Part shown: piece by piece, positions 21,301 to 34,888 of the stretch | Numbering within the stretch: the first letter of the stretch is position 1 | Layout of the letters: each line of letters starts with the position of its first letter | Source of the DNA: Selaginella moellendorffii | Lineage: Eukaryota > Streptophyta > Lycopodiopsida > Selaginellales > Selaginellaceae | Direction: 5' to 3' | Length of the DNA stretch: 64,000 nt | Assembly: GCF_000143415.4 (NCBI RefSeq) | Contig: NW_003314289.1 | Location: forward strand, 772,630 to 836,629 | The notes under the pieces: generated by a model | Seen by the model: only the letters and a program-made list of their open reading frames with translations | Database searches by the model: none | Told to the model about the DNA's origin: nothing | Position numbers and translations under genes: made by a program

Positions 21301-24300
21301 TTTGTGAGTAATATGTATATTCAATTAGTCAAAAAAACCTTAACTTATATATAAGAGTGAATAGTCTTCAATCCAATTACTACCAAAACTCCATTACACA
21401 ATGGCATCATAATCATACATCTAAACCTTAGATCATCCCCTCCTTTTAGGAGGATTGAAGGTAGTTAAGGTTCTTATGTTGATGAGCCAAAATCTAGGGA
21501 AACATCAAGAGACACTAGTGGATTTATAAGTGGTACAATTTCTTCTTAATCTTTTTTTATGAAGTGTTTTAGTCATTTCACATACACAATTTCTAGAGGA
21601 TTAGTCTATTAAATGTCATATTAAATCTTACAAACTTGCAGTCTAACTTACTAAACACTTGATATAATCCCTTCCATTAAGCAAATGACACTTTAAACAA
21701 ACTATATATAGTAAGATTGGGAAAATGAACTAATATAAAGTTATCCCCTTTATAATCTAGAAGTGGAAGTGGATAATGATTAAAGTTTTTAACACCATTG
21801 TTGTCTTACTTATACGTGGCTCTAAGTGTTTAGTAGACTCTACTCAAACTAATGAAAGGATACTTATCAAATGTTGATCCCAAGAGTTCATTGGTAGTTC
21901 ATAACAATTGTGAAGGAAACTCAACTCTCATGACTATATAAAAGTTTATATGGTGAGATACTAAAGAAATTTTGAGTCTCGTGATATAAATATGCTAAAG
22001 AAATGGTAAATAACCATTTTAATTCAAATGCTAAAAATTTACATATTTTATGATCATCCCTTTGAAGGTCTCAATATTATTCCACCAAATCATTTATATG
22101 TGGATGATAAGCAATTGTGAAAGTGTGATGTCAAAATGTAAAATGCCTCAGCCATAAATGCAAGATATTATCCGAAAGAATCTGCTCTAAACAAGAATGC
22201 TGGAAAATCACTCAATTAAGTAGGAAGTATCAAATAGTAATGGTAAATACACTAGCAAGAGCAATAACTTCCACCCAATAAGTCAAGTATTTAGCTAAAA
22301 AGGCTCTATCAAATTAAATGCTACCAGCTCAAACAAATAGGGTGCTTATTCTACTTTGAAAACATGGAATTTAGAGAATCAATATCATTTTCTAATTCAT
22401 TTAATTATGCATTTTCAAAGTTAAACTCCAATTGTCCCTCCATAACATAAGCAAGAGTAATATAAGCTTTGCATCAAATGCTATACATATACTAAATGAT
22501 ATTATATCACATCTTTGGCCATTACAAAGACATATACAACTTCTTAATTACATAGTGATGTCCTATGTGCCCACATAAAATAGAGATTAAAGGCACCAAT
22601 AGTTAAAATGATCATCAGAATCAATAAAGTAAAGAAGGTTGTCCTCAAAACAATATTAAAAATGTAAATGGAAAAATGGGATAAGTGGTATAAAATTCTC
22701 AAACCCATTACAAATTTTCATAGCATAACCTTTTGAGCATTACAAACTTCATTAAGAGAAGGTAAATCCATCTCTGCACCTTGTGAATACTAAATATCAA
22801 ATACAAAAACCATCAATAACTAGATTTCTCATCTAAAAAATTCACTGATGCAAGAATAACAACTCCTCAAGAATAAAAGAAAAAAGTAAAGAAAAGAAAG
22901 GAAATTATAAAAGAGTGTTAGCATTAGCCATAGAATTCTCTAGATAACAAACAATATTGAAATTATATATCTAAAGCTTTAAAGCCTATTAAGTAGTATG
23001 ACTAACTAAATTCTTCCACTTTAATACTGAAGTAACCACAACATGATTACCCTTTAATAATGTTTGAGAATCATATAAGTATGCATAAAGCTTCTTAAAA
23101 CCCCAAATTGTTACTAAACACTCATTCTTTATCTTGCTAGTCATAATATGTGACTAATGTATGTAATGAAGTGCTACTAATCAAGTATAATCATGCTCTA
23201 TTGTATCAAAATGCCTTTGATATTAATATTAAAAGCATCTATATGCAAGATGAAGAGTTGAGTGTAGTTAAGATATGCCAAAGTTGGAACATAACACTTC
23301 TTTAAGATTTACAAATACCCACTTGTAGTTATAATACTAAATAAAAGACAATATTGATGACTTCAACAATATTTGCAATAGTGTAGTATGATAAATGAGA
23401 TGATCAATAAAATAACTTAGATATTATGCATCTTTCCAAGAAAGCATTGCATATCATTTACACACTTTGAAGTGGGCAACTTAAAAAAAACCACAACTTT
23501 ATAAGAATAAACTTGCAAACCCTCACAATAAATGTAGTACCCAAGATAATTCATATTCTTGGACCCAAACACACACTTTGATCACTTCAAATTCAAAATA
23601 ACTTCCCATAACTAATCTAACACTTTGATATCTTTTTTAAATAGATCAAGATATCATTAATAAAGCTAACAGTCATTTTTAGCATATCAAAAAAAACTTT
23701 ATTTATCATTTATTGAAAAATTGTCAAAGTATTATTCAAACCAAATAACATCATCAATAATTTATATAAATTAAATGGTAGACAGAAAATGTCTTTGAAA
23801 TATCTTCTTCAACTATCAGCATGTGTTAGTACCTAAAACAAGATCCAACTTGGTGAACTAATAACTTCTCTATAAATGATTTAAAAGATCAATAGTATGA
23901 GGAAGAGGGTACACATCCAAAATAATCACATCATTTAACAAATGATAGTCAATGCAAGCTTGAATACTCTCATCAAACTTTGTCACAAGATAAAATTCAC
24001 ATGCCCAAAAACTTTGAGAATTACATAAATTGAATAGAAACCTTGATAATACAATCATCCCTAATTAGAATAGGATGATACATTGGAATCTTGGTTCCAA
24101 GTGATAGGTCAAAATTGAAGAGATCAATATACTCAAAAACACAATAGAAAATAATCTAGAGACATAAGTGATGAAAGTAGATATAAAAACAAAAGGACTA
24201 AATGGAATATAGGTAAGAGGAATGGAAGAAATATCAGGGAGTAATAAACAAAAGGAAGAAGCTTCAAAGTCATATTTAGCATGATTGGACTACAACTAAT

Positions 24301-25055
24301 CCATATTAAAGATGAAATTACACCTCCACCCATAATAATTGAAGTTTAAGTTTAAAATCACTCACACTCAAAACTAAGCCCACCTCACCCCACATACACA
24401 CATGCATATAGTTGTTGTTACCAAAAATGAAAATTAGCTCTACCATATAAGATACAAATTTAGATAACAATATGTGGCAACAGATTAAGACACATAAGAT
24501 AAACTTGAACATATATCAACCAATATAGAGAGGATATTGTTGATATCAAAGCCTTTATCCATGAAACAAATGATACCAATTGATATATATAGCCATCCTC
24601 ATAATATGTTTAATAATGAATATCATGGTCATGACCACATCTTCACCTTTATCTATAGGCAATTGTGGCATCCACCTCNNNNNNNNNNNNNNNNNNNNNN
24701 NNNNNNNNNNNNNNNNNNNNNNNNNNNNNNNNNNNNNNNNNNNNNNNNNNNNNNNNNNNNNNNNNNNNNNNNNNNNNNGTAAATTATAAGAACAAGAAAG
24801 ATTTAAACAATGCTAAAGTTAAATTTAAATAAAAAGCAAAATTTAATCACTCTCAAGGACAACAAAAAATATTCTTTATCTCCACCAATGTGATTGCATG
24901 GAATAAAGAAATATGCGTGTTTGATTAACTCAAAAACCTTATCTTATATACAGAAGTGATTGGTCTAGATGAAACCAATCTAATGGCTATCAAAATTCCA
25001 CTACAATAGTAATAGTAAATAAAATTGTAATTATACACTTAAAATGTTTTCAATA
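21300..25055 (-). mobile_element. Strongly decayed Ty3/gypsy LTR retroelement, copy A
   Basis: Aligns by eye, in order, with the better kept copies at 50.9-55.9 and 57.8-60.7 kb. The left end (about 21300-21430) and right end (about 24880-25055) each resemble the family LTR, for example the CCACTACA...TATACA patch and the stretch equivalent to the CTGTATATAA region. Downstream of the left LTR come the purine tract region and an integrase remnant near 22070-22110. A minus-strand frame at 23870-24058 still reads CIDYHLLNDVIILDVYPLPH, the reverse transcriptase stretch preceding the active site. The copy is full of stops and much more AT-rich than its relatives, as expected from C-to-T decay of methylated DNA. 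An assembly gap interrupts the gag side. Confidence 0.75.
24679..24778. other. Assembly gap (100 N)
   Basis: A run of exactly 100 undetermined bases inside retroelement copy A; the true size is unknown. Confidence 0.99.
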
Positions 25056-25879
25056 TTTAAAAACTTCAAAAATTATATGTAAAAAATATAATTATTATGG
25101 ATATAATTTAGTTATAATTTAACTATACAAAATGGGAGTGGATATCATTTATTTAAAATTGTAAGAAAATATAGATATTATAAATTTACAAAATAGTATT
25201 ATGATTCATTCTGATTAATGTAGAGCCATCAGATTGAAAACCCATATTATCTTTTGATTTATTAAAATCATAAGCATTAATAAGCATATACTTAAAAATA
25301 AATCATGGTTACCAATGCCTAGGAGTGGCTAAAACCCCTCCAAATATGAGCCAATCTTGACATAGTTGTTTACTGTAATTTATTATAATACGATTATTCT
25401 ATATATCTAATTGTTAAAACCAATTCAAAATTGCTATGTATAATTTTAGAAATGAGTTTCCAAATAATACTTAAAACCTTCAATAAGAGTCACTAATTAA
25501 TTTCCTTATTTGGATTCAGTAATTTAGAATTAGAATCTATATATTCCTGAATAATGGGCTAGCAACTAATTAATAATAACAAAGATCAAGGTAGCTTAGA
25601 TAGACATTAATTAGAGTCATATAGGCTAGAGAGATATTGTATGACTTTAATATTTTGAGATAAACTAATTATGGAGGGAAACATAATTTAGAATTCAAAA
25701 ATATTAAGAATATTCTTTTATTTTCTAATGTTTCTCTAAAATTTAAAACATTTTATTTGTTGCAAAACTTAAGATAATATTGTCCTTTACTTTTAGCTAT
25801 TGTATCTATTGCTAGATAAAAATATATCTTCTTTTTTATATTTTGTAACTTTTTTATTGTTTTCACCATCTAGCCTTTT

Positions 25880-25928
25880 TGTTTTGTTTTGCTATATAAG
25901 AAATCTGTAATGTGATTTTGATTTAACA
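25880..25928 (+). promoter_or_regulatory. TATA-type core promoter and leader of CVNH-1
   Basis: A CTATATAAGA box lies about 35 bases before the CVNH-1 ATG in otherwise AT-rich DNA. Its placement fits a short 5' leader. Confidence 0.4.
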
Positions 25929-26424
25929 ATGTCACTGGCTATATGTATACTTATTTTGAATCTTGTCATTTCTCCTTATCTATGTAATACAGCAAGACTA
26001 TCTATTGAAAAGAATGAATCTAAATCACTTCAGGTAAGTGTTGATATTTATAAAAGAATTAAAATAAAAAATAAAAAAACTTCATTAATAAAAGGATTTG
26101 CCCGGACGGTTTGGAGAGACATGTGACCATATTCATTTGCATATAACTGTAGTTGCAGTAATGCTTGTAGGAGAATGTAAATCAAATGGTGGAGGAATTG
26201 GTAGTGTACAACTTGATCTTAACAATGGGATTGGAAATGTAAATGGAAAATTAGTCGCAGGAGGATCAGATTTTATTAAAAGTTGTGATCTTACCACTTT
26301 TGGCATTGCTGGAAAAACAACATTACGAGGGAAATGCAAGAATATGCGAGGATATCTTCAACCTACTGAAGTGAATTTAAACACTGCAATTATGAATCAT
26401 GAGGGTGAGATGTTTTTCTCTTAA
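25929..26424 (+). CDS. Secreted cyanovirin-N homology (CVNH) domain protein, CVNH-1
   Basis: Two exons, 25929-26033 and 26095-26424, separated by a 61-nt intron (GTAAGT...AAAG), give 144 residues. Exon 1 is a signal peptide (MSLAICILILNLVISPYLC) and a short linker. Exon 2 is one CVNH domain in two tandem half-repeats: CDHIHLH...LVGECKSNGGGIGSVQLDLNNGIGN and SCDLTTFGI...LRGKCKNMRGYLQPTEVNLNTAIMN. The four cysteines occupy the places of the two CVNH disulfides. The family is known from cyanobacteria, ascomycetes and seed-free plants, and several members bind mannose-type glycans; whether this one does is inference. The usual start of the domain, (D/F)VCGRF, is DLPGRF here, so an extra Cys shared by the other copies is absent. 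It sits in AT-rich repeat DNA and looks intact. Confidence 0.8.
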
Positions 26425-29400
26425 AACTATTTTATATTTTTTTCATTATATTTTTCATGGATTTTTTATAGTAAAATAAATGTTACAGTTTTGTCTTGTC
26501 ATAGCTTTGTCAATTTATATTGTCATGGTTATTTGATTAAAATTTTTAATAGGGAAAATTCTATATCTTAATTCTTAGCAACAAAAGTTGATGATTCCAA
26601 AGCCAATATATAAGAAAATAAAAATTTTAATTAAAATAAATAGGTAAATATAAAAATTATAAGAAGAACTTTAATTAGCAATATAAGAAACTTTTTTTGT
26701 TCATTTTGATAACTCATTTCTACTATTATAAATAACAACATTAAGGTAATTGGGATGCCAAGTAGTTTCACAATCCCATAAAGGCAAGGGTACTATTGAG
26801 GCCTACAATCTAGCATCTGGGATGTCAAACACCCACAAACTTGTCCATCTTCCTTAACTCTTCTATTAGCCCCACTACTCTAAATTCCTCTATTATTATC
26901 TTGTCTCTTGCACAAGAAATCATGTCCTCCAGAAGTGTTTGTGTGTAAGTTTGATGAGCTGTTCTAGATTGTGAAGATATTATATGCCAAATAGACCATA
27001 TATCAGCCATGTTATCTAGTGCCAGCATCATAGCTAGACAATAAACTCTAAACCATGTAAATATAAAGAGAAGGCATTAGGTTGAGCAATTGCTCCACTT
27101 GGTATATCTCAGTAAAAAGCTATGCTCTAATTCACTATTCACACGTTTTTAGAATGATATGATTTACTTAAAAGAAATAGTTATGCTTGCTAACTTAGTA
27201 GTCCTCCTAGCAATCCCTATGTTGGTGACTCAAGGATAACCATGACTACCAATCATGTTGCTAGAGGGTAAATTAAGGAAGGAAAGAGGATCAGTCATGA
27301 GTGAGGGAGAAATGAAAAGAGAGGAGAGGAAAGAAAAGTGGCCTTACCCTAAAAGAACACAAAAGGGAATATTCCTATCTAGGAATATTCTAGTATGAGT
27401 CAAGAGGGTGAGATAGGACAAGATAGAGCATGGAGTTTTAAAAGCAAATAGATAAGCATCTAGATCTTTAGAGGCACCCTAGCCCCAAGAAGTGGTGAAA
27501 CCTGGTGTGGACAAGTCTTTTGTCCTTTCTTTCTAAGTTTTCTTGGCAATTTTCATGTTCTTGGTGAGAATTGAGAGAAAGAAGCAAGATTTGAGAACTT
27601 AAAGGCATCATTTATCATGCTAGAAGTCTCATGTATAGAGATAAGTGAAGAGAGTTGAAAATTTGAGAGTTTTGAGTCGTTCTTTAAAGTATTTTAATAG
27701 TAACTTCTTTAGTGAGCAGATTCTCTCTCAATTCTGAGTAGATTAATTCTATATGTTTTCAATAGATTTGCTTCTCCTCTTTCTAGAAAGGTACAATGCT
27801 CCTTGTATTTTTGGATTTTTTCTTTCATCATGAATGTTTAGATTTTTGTCTAGTGTTCTTTTGCCTTCTTGCTGCCTCAATCTTTTGGGTTGCTACTCTG
27901 GCCCAAACATATGCTAGGATAGGATCTTAGTAAATTTAGCATAGATTTTTGGTAAGATTGGATTCTTTAGAAACATCTGGAGGAAATCTACCAAAGAGCA
28001 AAGATCAGACCAACATCAATATGTGATAAAGCTTGAGTGATTTTTCTTTCAACAACTTTACTATGAATGAGGGTTTTTCCTCATTGATTTCATGACTGAT
28101 TTACCTCTAATCCATCCGATCTGAGTCTAGATACATGTTTTTGAAGTTTTTGAGTGTTCTTTACATCCAAATTCCACCATTTTCATTAAGACTATAAGTT
28201 CACAGTATCTCTAATCATTCTCATCTACTCACTACCATTTGATATCCTAATCACTTGCACAACATTTCATCATCCAATTCATGTTCTATATGGACCATAA
28301 AGCTAAGATAGCTCCAATAAGGATCTGATCACCATGTAGCAACAAACACTATCACTAACAATCATGAGATACTATCATGACCATATACACTATATTCCTA
28401 GAGCATTTCCCCACTTTTTGGAGGAGACTTCTTGGACCTGGGACATTGATCAAGGTGACAAGACCAAACAACACTTAGGGTGTAGACTTGCCAACACCAC
28501 TTTTTGAGCTTTGTTTATATGTGGACATCACCACTAGACACAAGTGGGAATCATTATCACAAACAGCTTAGTCTGAGAGAAGTTGTGAACACTAATGACA
28601 TATTGAGACTTCTAGACCATCACATTATCACTCAAGATCCATCCCATCACACTTCCATCATCCATCCATCCACATTCCATTTCATCCCATCCTCAAGAAT
28701 CTTAGGTGAGCTTTTGAGCCAACATGAGGTGCTTTTGGGAGGTGTGGGAGCCTTAGAGTCAAAGCTTTAAGTTTGTGTTCTCACCTCTAAGCTCATATTT
28801 CCTTCTTTGTTTCAATTTTTCCAATTTCTTTTCTTTTTTCCATTTTTCTTCCTTAGAGATTCCTAGGAATCTTTACCTCCCAAGAGTTTAGTTCCTTTGT
28901 CAAGTTTCCCACCTGATTTTTCCTTGACCTTTGAACTTCATATCTCATCCCATTTCCACTCTTTCACTTCCCTGCAAAAAGGTTCTAAAGAGAGATTCTT
29001 ATGTATTTTAAAAATGCTTTCCACTTTTTTTTAAATCATTTTCTAGAGTTGTATTCTTTTCTTTGTCTCTTTTTGAATCTTTGTAACTTCACTCCAGCAA
29101 GATACTAGCTCATAAATTATACCAATCAACACATCAAATAGATGTTGTAGGGTTCTTGCACTGTCAAGAGCTTTGTTCTATCCACCGTGGTTGGATTGTG
29201 GCCCCAAAATTCCTTGAAATAGAAAGAAAGTTATCACTTAGGAAGATTCCACCATTTTTTATAAAAACACTGCAAGTCATAAATGCAAGGGCACAAGGGC
29301 AAAGCATTTGAACGTTTGAGCATTGGAGCTAGAGAGTTTCTATAGTATTAGGGGGTGCTATCATCCCCAACACCTTAAACCTATGGTTTCCTTCACACAT

Positions 29401-32392
29401 AAATATTAAGGATGTGGCTTTATCCAGATTGTTACCCACTAATTTTGACTAAGGCGTAGGTAATGCTAATCCACCCATTAGTAAAGTAGGACAAGGAAGT
29501 TCCAAAGCCTACAATGATGTCTAAAGCCCATGGTAATGTCTATATCCATACATGTATTTGTGGGGCTCTAAACTTGGCTTTAAGCCAAACCTTGTAGAAC
29601 TCTTACAAGGAATGAGAACACAACATATAGCAAAGTGTACAAAGTTTGTTAAAGGGAAGATTTGCCACTATTTTCAAGACAAACTCTTCATCTAAAAACA
29701 TTTTAAAATCTTCCCAAGATAGTGTCACTTGGTACTACTTCAACCAATTCAACATTAACAAGAGGAATGTGCTTCTATTCTGGTACCTCTATGATGAAAA
29801 AGTAATAATCAAAACATCCTTGTTCCATGCAATTATCATTAAGTGGGAGGAAACTTTCCCTTATAACCATTGATTAGGTTTAGGTCTGCACCCAAGAAAA
29901 CCCCTAAAACACTCTGATAATGGAGGAAAACTTATTGCAAATCATGATAAGTGCCACAAAAAGATTGGTAATATCTACTACATGCAATTATCACTTCTGA
30001 GTACCAAGAACTTCTAGACATATGAAGAGCTAACCACCTTGAGTCATTCAGATGGAAAAGAAAATGGCAAATATAAATCCATTGATGCCAGAGAACTGAT
30101 ATGCCAAATTGTACTGTATCTACCAGCAAATACTATACGAGCTTAAGTGGGATAACAAAATAGTATTGGAAAGGAAATAGGTGTAAGGAATTCTTTCAGT
30201 ATGAAACTAAGTTGGAGAGGGACTTCATTTATACCCTAACTTAGTCTACCTTTATTAAGAAAGCTAAAGTCCAATCAATCCACTTCTATAACTTCATTAA
30301 TGCATTAATAAGATTTGGAAGAGTTGGTGGCTTACTTAACAACAGTGGCTTCCCTCATTAGTAACTATACACCTCTTGATTAGAGCTTGTAAAGTTTGCA
30401 ATGCCACAAAAATGTAATATCACATTTTGTGGGAATGTTTAGTAGAATAGAAGGGCTCCATAGTGATTATGAAGTGTAATTGCCAAGGAGGAGTAGAAAT
30501 CACGTGCTTTGGGGTGTCTTCGTCCAAGGGAAGATAAAACACTAAAAGACTTGGAAATAAAAACACAGTGAGGAATCTCACTTTGATTAACTCAACCTTT
30601 CATATATACATATTATGCATATTTTATAGGAGCTTTTTGATGTTCTTTGAGGATGTATACTTGCAAAGATTTAGAAGGCTCGTTACACTAAATTATTCAA
30701 TGACAAGAACCCTTAGCTTGAGCAATGAACTTGAAGGTCTAGTCCAAATTAATAGTCTCTTTAGAAACACAATTGGATGTGATTAAGAAAAGAAGAGATG
30801 AAAAGAAGATTGCATAAGAATGAACATTCTAGCCCTTTTTTAGAGAAGTGAGGCTGGAAAAGAAAATTGAACATGGAAACCATTTATTGTGGTTCTGGCA
30901 GCATGTCTAAGAAAGATGACATGTGTATTCCCTAAGTTCTTTAAATTTTTCATTAAGTAATTCAAGCATTTGGGATGTATTATCTATAAACCCCATCCCC
31001 CTCATCCCTCCCCTTGCTTTTGACCTACTCTTGGCATCTCTATGGTTTTTTAGAGGTTAATAAATAAATAAATAAATAAATAAATAAAAAACCTCATTGA
31101 TAGAAAGGTTGATGATAAAATTGATAGAATGCCCCTTAAATCAGCTATATATCAAAATTGAATAGGGACATGATGGTGAGCTCATTGTGTCTCCTAAAGT
31201 TGCAACAAATGTTAGTGACATGAATGAGAATGTGGGAGCACTCAAAGTAAAGTGCACTAGTATTGATATAAATTGGCCCTTCAACACAATGTGACTTGTA
31301 AGTCTTGACTCACTCCACCATGGTGAAGAAGACAAATGCCATATATTTGGAGCATTTTGAAACACTATAGATTTTTGCCCCACACCCTCTAAAACACACT
31401 TCTACTGATTGGTGTTTGAAGTTTTGACAAATAATGTGGGGGCTCTTCAACCATCCCTTCCCACTGAGCTTCCATCTCCTATTATTTATATTGATCTAAG
31501 AGATAAACTTGTCTTAATTCTAAAGAACAAATGACTCCTTGACCCTAAGTAAGACTCATATTCATAAACTTACTAAGATGCTCCTTGAATAACATCATTG
31601 GAATTTCCACCACTTAATCGAACATGCCCTTGATAGTCATTAAAATTGGCTGCAATAGAGAATCCACTCCCTCCTAAAAACCTTGAATAATGATCTTAGA
31701 TCCTCTTGTTTGATCATGTTTATGTTTTTTTTTTCCCCCTACTCAAAAACAATCCCATTTGTGTATTTGATTCTTTATCACATGGAAGATGGATTTGGGA
31801 AAATGCATGATATAATTGTATAATTAAGTGATAAAAAATTAACTGAAATAACACTAAAACTATCTCATAATTTTTTACATACAAATATTTTTAAAAACTT
31901 TTAACTAGTTTTGTGATGAACACAATAATATTTTAAAATAAATAAAAATTAATTAATTTTATGGAAACATTTTATTATTTTAATCATTTTTTACCATTTT
32001 TCTGTACCACTTAATTATTTACACCCACCATCTTAGGCTCCTTATATAAAAGATGTTCTCACTATCATTGCCATTGGTGCCTTATAAAGTATATAACCTC
32101 CCCAATGGACTCAATTTTCTTAAAAATATTTATAGTTATAATTTATCTTCAATGGTTAATTTTAGATTATGTATATTATAACTTAAATATAATAAATTAA
32201 ATCTATTACTATTGTTTTTCAGACATGTATCAATTTAAAAAGAGATGTGTAGAAGGATTAATCATTTCTTACTCATTAGAACAAATACTTAAAAGGCCAA
32301 AGAGAAAAATATTATTATTTAAAGATTCTTCATATTAGTGTTTTTTATTATTCAAGAAACACAACATTAATGTGGATTTATAAATTAGCTTT
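26425..32392. other. Six kilobases of AT-rich, probably repeat-derived DNA
   Basis: No gene can be supported. The longest frames are short and have no domain. Somewhat richer stretches around 26750-29600 and 30850-31750 have the look of eroded LTR elements or their non-coding derivatives, for example the GGGTGCTATCATCCCC patch near 29350. I cannot identify termini or a polymerase. Confidence 0.45.
31059..31088. repeat. (AAAT)n microsatellite
   Basis: About seven consecutive TAAA units followed by a short A-run. Confidence 0.9.
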
Positions 32393-32979
32393 CTAGAATA
32401 CAAGATCTGTTCTAGGAGATGGTGGAGGACAAAAGAAGAGAGAACCATAATTGTTTCTGACTAGGAAATTAAGATTCAAGTGAGATGTATGATAATAACC
32501 ATGGGCATTTAGACAATCTCCCACCAAGACAGAATTTAATAGCGTGAAAGATTCCAGGTTACAAGAGCTTGGAAAATCAGCTCCCCAAGTCAAATATCCA
32601 AATGAATTAGATATACCATTAGCAAGATCAAGCAAAACATGAGCAAATCCTCCATCTCCGGTCTTGGTTCTTGCTCCAAGCATCGCAATTCCAGCTAGTG
32701 CATAAATCTGTAAGTGTATTTCAGAGGCACTTGCTTCAAATCTACCACATACATCCTAGTAAACAAGAAGCTTAATACTAATAAAGCGAAAAACTACAAC
32801 CGTGAAATATATACCTCTGGAATTTGGTCTACACTAATGGTATCTGTAATGTTCATCCACAACTTAGTTTTATTTGTACTCCCAGATATATTTGTGCTGC
32901 TTGAGTTTCTAGCTTGAATTGAACTGTAACATATAAACAGGATTAGAAGGAACAATAGGAAGCACTTATCAAGAGCCAT
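32393..32979 (-). CDS. Secreted CVNH-domain protein lacking the first disulfide, CVNH-2
   Basis: Two exons, 32979-32815 and 32755-32393, with a 59-nt intron, give 175 residues. Exon 1 encodes a signal peptide (MALDKCFLLFLLILFICYSS) and an Asn/Ser/Thr-rich linker with several N-x-S/T sites, ending in SVDQIPE. Exon 2 begins DVCGRFEASASEIHLQ and is a single CVNH domain. Relative to the paralogues, both cysteines of the first half-repeat are replaced (ASASEIHL against ATCTNIHL in CVNH-4; GARTKTGDGG against AAKCDSGDGG), whereas SSCNLESF and GDCLNAHG keep the second pair. The C-terminus NYGSLFFCPPPSPR is shared with CVNH-4. The frame is open and splice sites are canonical, so it may be expressed. 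Upstream are TATATA-rich sequence and a GATA repeat. Confidence 0.78.
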
Positions 32980-33020
32980 AGCTTGTTAGCTTGTTGAGTG
33001 AGATATGTATAATATAATTA

Positions 33021-33043
33021 TATATAGATAGATAGATAGATAT
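33021..33043. repeat. (GATA)n microsatellite upstream of CVNH-2
   Basis: About five GATA units preceded by TATATA. It lies 40-60 bp upstream of the CVNH-2 ATG and so may overlap its core promoter. Confidence 0.7.
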
Positions 33044-33307
33044 AACCTGGCAAATTGATTTTGTGTATTCTAAGCTTTACCAACTGTATCCTTTGTCAAG
33101 ATTTACTTAAATGCATCTTGTGGATTGTTAGAGTTTCACACCAGCTTCTGGCTTGTCTTTAGCATTTTGTGTTTACAGATGTAGTTTTGGTTTAAATTAG
33201 TAAGGAAACAATTAAAAATGACATAGAGACAAAATGCCAATTCACGGAACGTGACGTCCATTTTCATCAGCCAATACACGCTGTGAAAGATACACCGTCG
33301 AAGAACT

Positions 33308-34888
33308 TCAAACTAAATCACTTTCAAAAAGTACCTGAAAGCAAGCGAGCGTGTAGCGTACATCATCCTCCGAAATGTGATAATGTGTCACCAGTCGGAT
33401 ACTGAAAAGAAACAAAACCAAACAAACCTTAAAAAGTAGGTTGAAAGAAATGAACAGGATACCTTGTCTTGGTCAGGTCATACGAGAGAATCCCAATCTT
33501 TCCCATAGCTCTGCACAGTTCTTCCGCTGTGAAGCGTGACTTGGTCACGTCCACATTTACCTGGAAGATAAAATAGCACCAGTCAGGATAAAGAGGGAGA
33601 GCAAAATCGTGACACTTCACAATGTTTGTCTCGACTGCGCTCATGTCCACCTGCAGGCCTTTCATTCCACACAATCCTTCTGGAAACATTCCACTCAAGA
33701 ATTTTGATAGTGGCCCAAGAAAAGCACGAACTACACAGTACCTGCTAATAGACGAGCATTGGAGTGATCTTCGTACAATCTGCAAACCATGTCTTTCAGC
33801 GCTACCAGACCAGGAGCAGCCAGTATTCCTACTTGTCTCATAGCTCCACCCAAAGCCTTTCGCAGTCGTTTAGCCTGTCCCAAAAGGATTTCTCTTCAGA
33901 AAATGAAAAGAACACAAAACGAAGCAAAGAGCCGTCTCTCAACCTTCTCAATGAATTCATGCGATCCAACAATCACACTTCCCGCTGGTGCAGCCAATCC
34001 TTTTGACAAGCAAACCTGACACGAAGCATTCGTCAAAATTGCCATGAAAACCTCGAGAAAAAACAGTCATACCGATACAGTATCAGCTGCTCGAACAAGT
34101 CTTTCCGGAGACACCCCCAGAGCCTGTTGAAAGCAAACACTGTTTTTTTAATATTTCTGCTTCATCGCAGTCAGCACTACTCACTGTGGATGCGTTAAAA
34201 ATTCGGGCACCGTCTACGTGTAGTCTCAATCCATATCTCTTGGCAAGCTGGCCAACCTGATCCGTGTACTCAACCGAGACGCATCTTCCACCGCATCTAA
34301 GAGGTAGTGCATAGCAAAACTATAAGCGAGCACTCGAAACATTCCAGAAACCACGAAGAAACTCTCACCGGTTGTGAGTGTTCTCGATGCAAATCAAGCG
34401 AGTCGTCGCAAAGTGCTCGTCGTCCAAAGGCTTGATAGCGTTTTCGACCGCCCTCAAGTCCATGGTTCCATCCGGATTGTTTGGAACAATGCTCGGGAAA
34501 ACACCGCCCAGCGTTGCCATTCCACCTTGCTCGTAAACATTGATGTGGCTCTCAGACCCGATGATGGCCTCGCTTGCACGGGCCTGGGAAGAAACAAGAA
34601 AAATCCACGACCAAAGAACGCGACAATGCCATGCATCATGCTTACCTCACAGTGAACAAGGACGCTGATGAGATTCCCCATCGTACCGGAAGGAACAAAC
34701 AAGGCGGCCTCTTTCCCAAATATTCTAGCCATTTCCTTCTGGAGCTCGTCCATGGTAGGATCGACCGTGACAATGTCGTCATCAACCTCGGCGCTGGCCA
34801 TGGCGGCTCGCATCGCCGCTGTCGGCTTGGTGATGGTATCCGATCGAAAATCCACGATTCGTTTCGTTCCATTAGCTCCACAATCCAT
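33308..34888 (-). CDS. THA1: L-threonine (allo-threonine) aldolase
   Basis: PLP-dependent enzyme that splits threonine or allo-threonine into glycine and acetaldehyde, cytosolic in plants. About nine exons with short introns run from the ATG at 34888 to the TGA at 33310-33308. The protein shows the family N-terminus [16 protein letters not shown], then [79 protein letters not shown] and the PLP-lysine segment [15 protein letters not shown]-terminal pieces are [16 protein letters not shown] and [20 protein letters not shown]. The Asp of HVDGAR and the Lys of SKGL, which bind the cofactor, are both present. No disruption is visible. An upstream GTG-initiated extension is possible but the first ATG matches the usual family start. 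Confidence 0.9.

Noticed and set aside
24133-24333. Hydrophobic minus-strand frame resembling a membrane protein
   Set aside because: It corresponds to the Phe/Leu/Ser-rich linker before reverse transcriptase in the retroelement family and belongs to decayed copy A.
24537-24789. Open frames running through undetermined bases
   Set aside because: They are open only because N bases cannot be read as stops.
20300-33000. Possible CRISPR-like or regularly spaced repeats in the AT-rich region
   Set aside because: Only simple microsatellites and decayed LTR sequence are seen; spacing is irregular and the DNA is plant nuclear.
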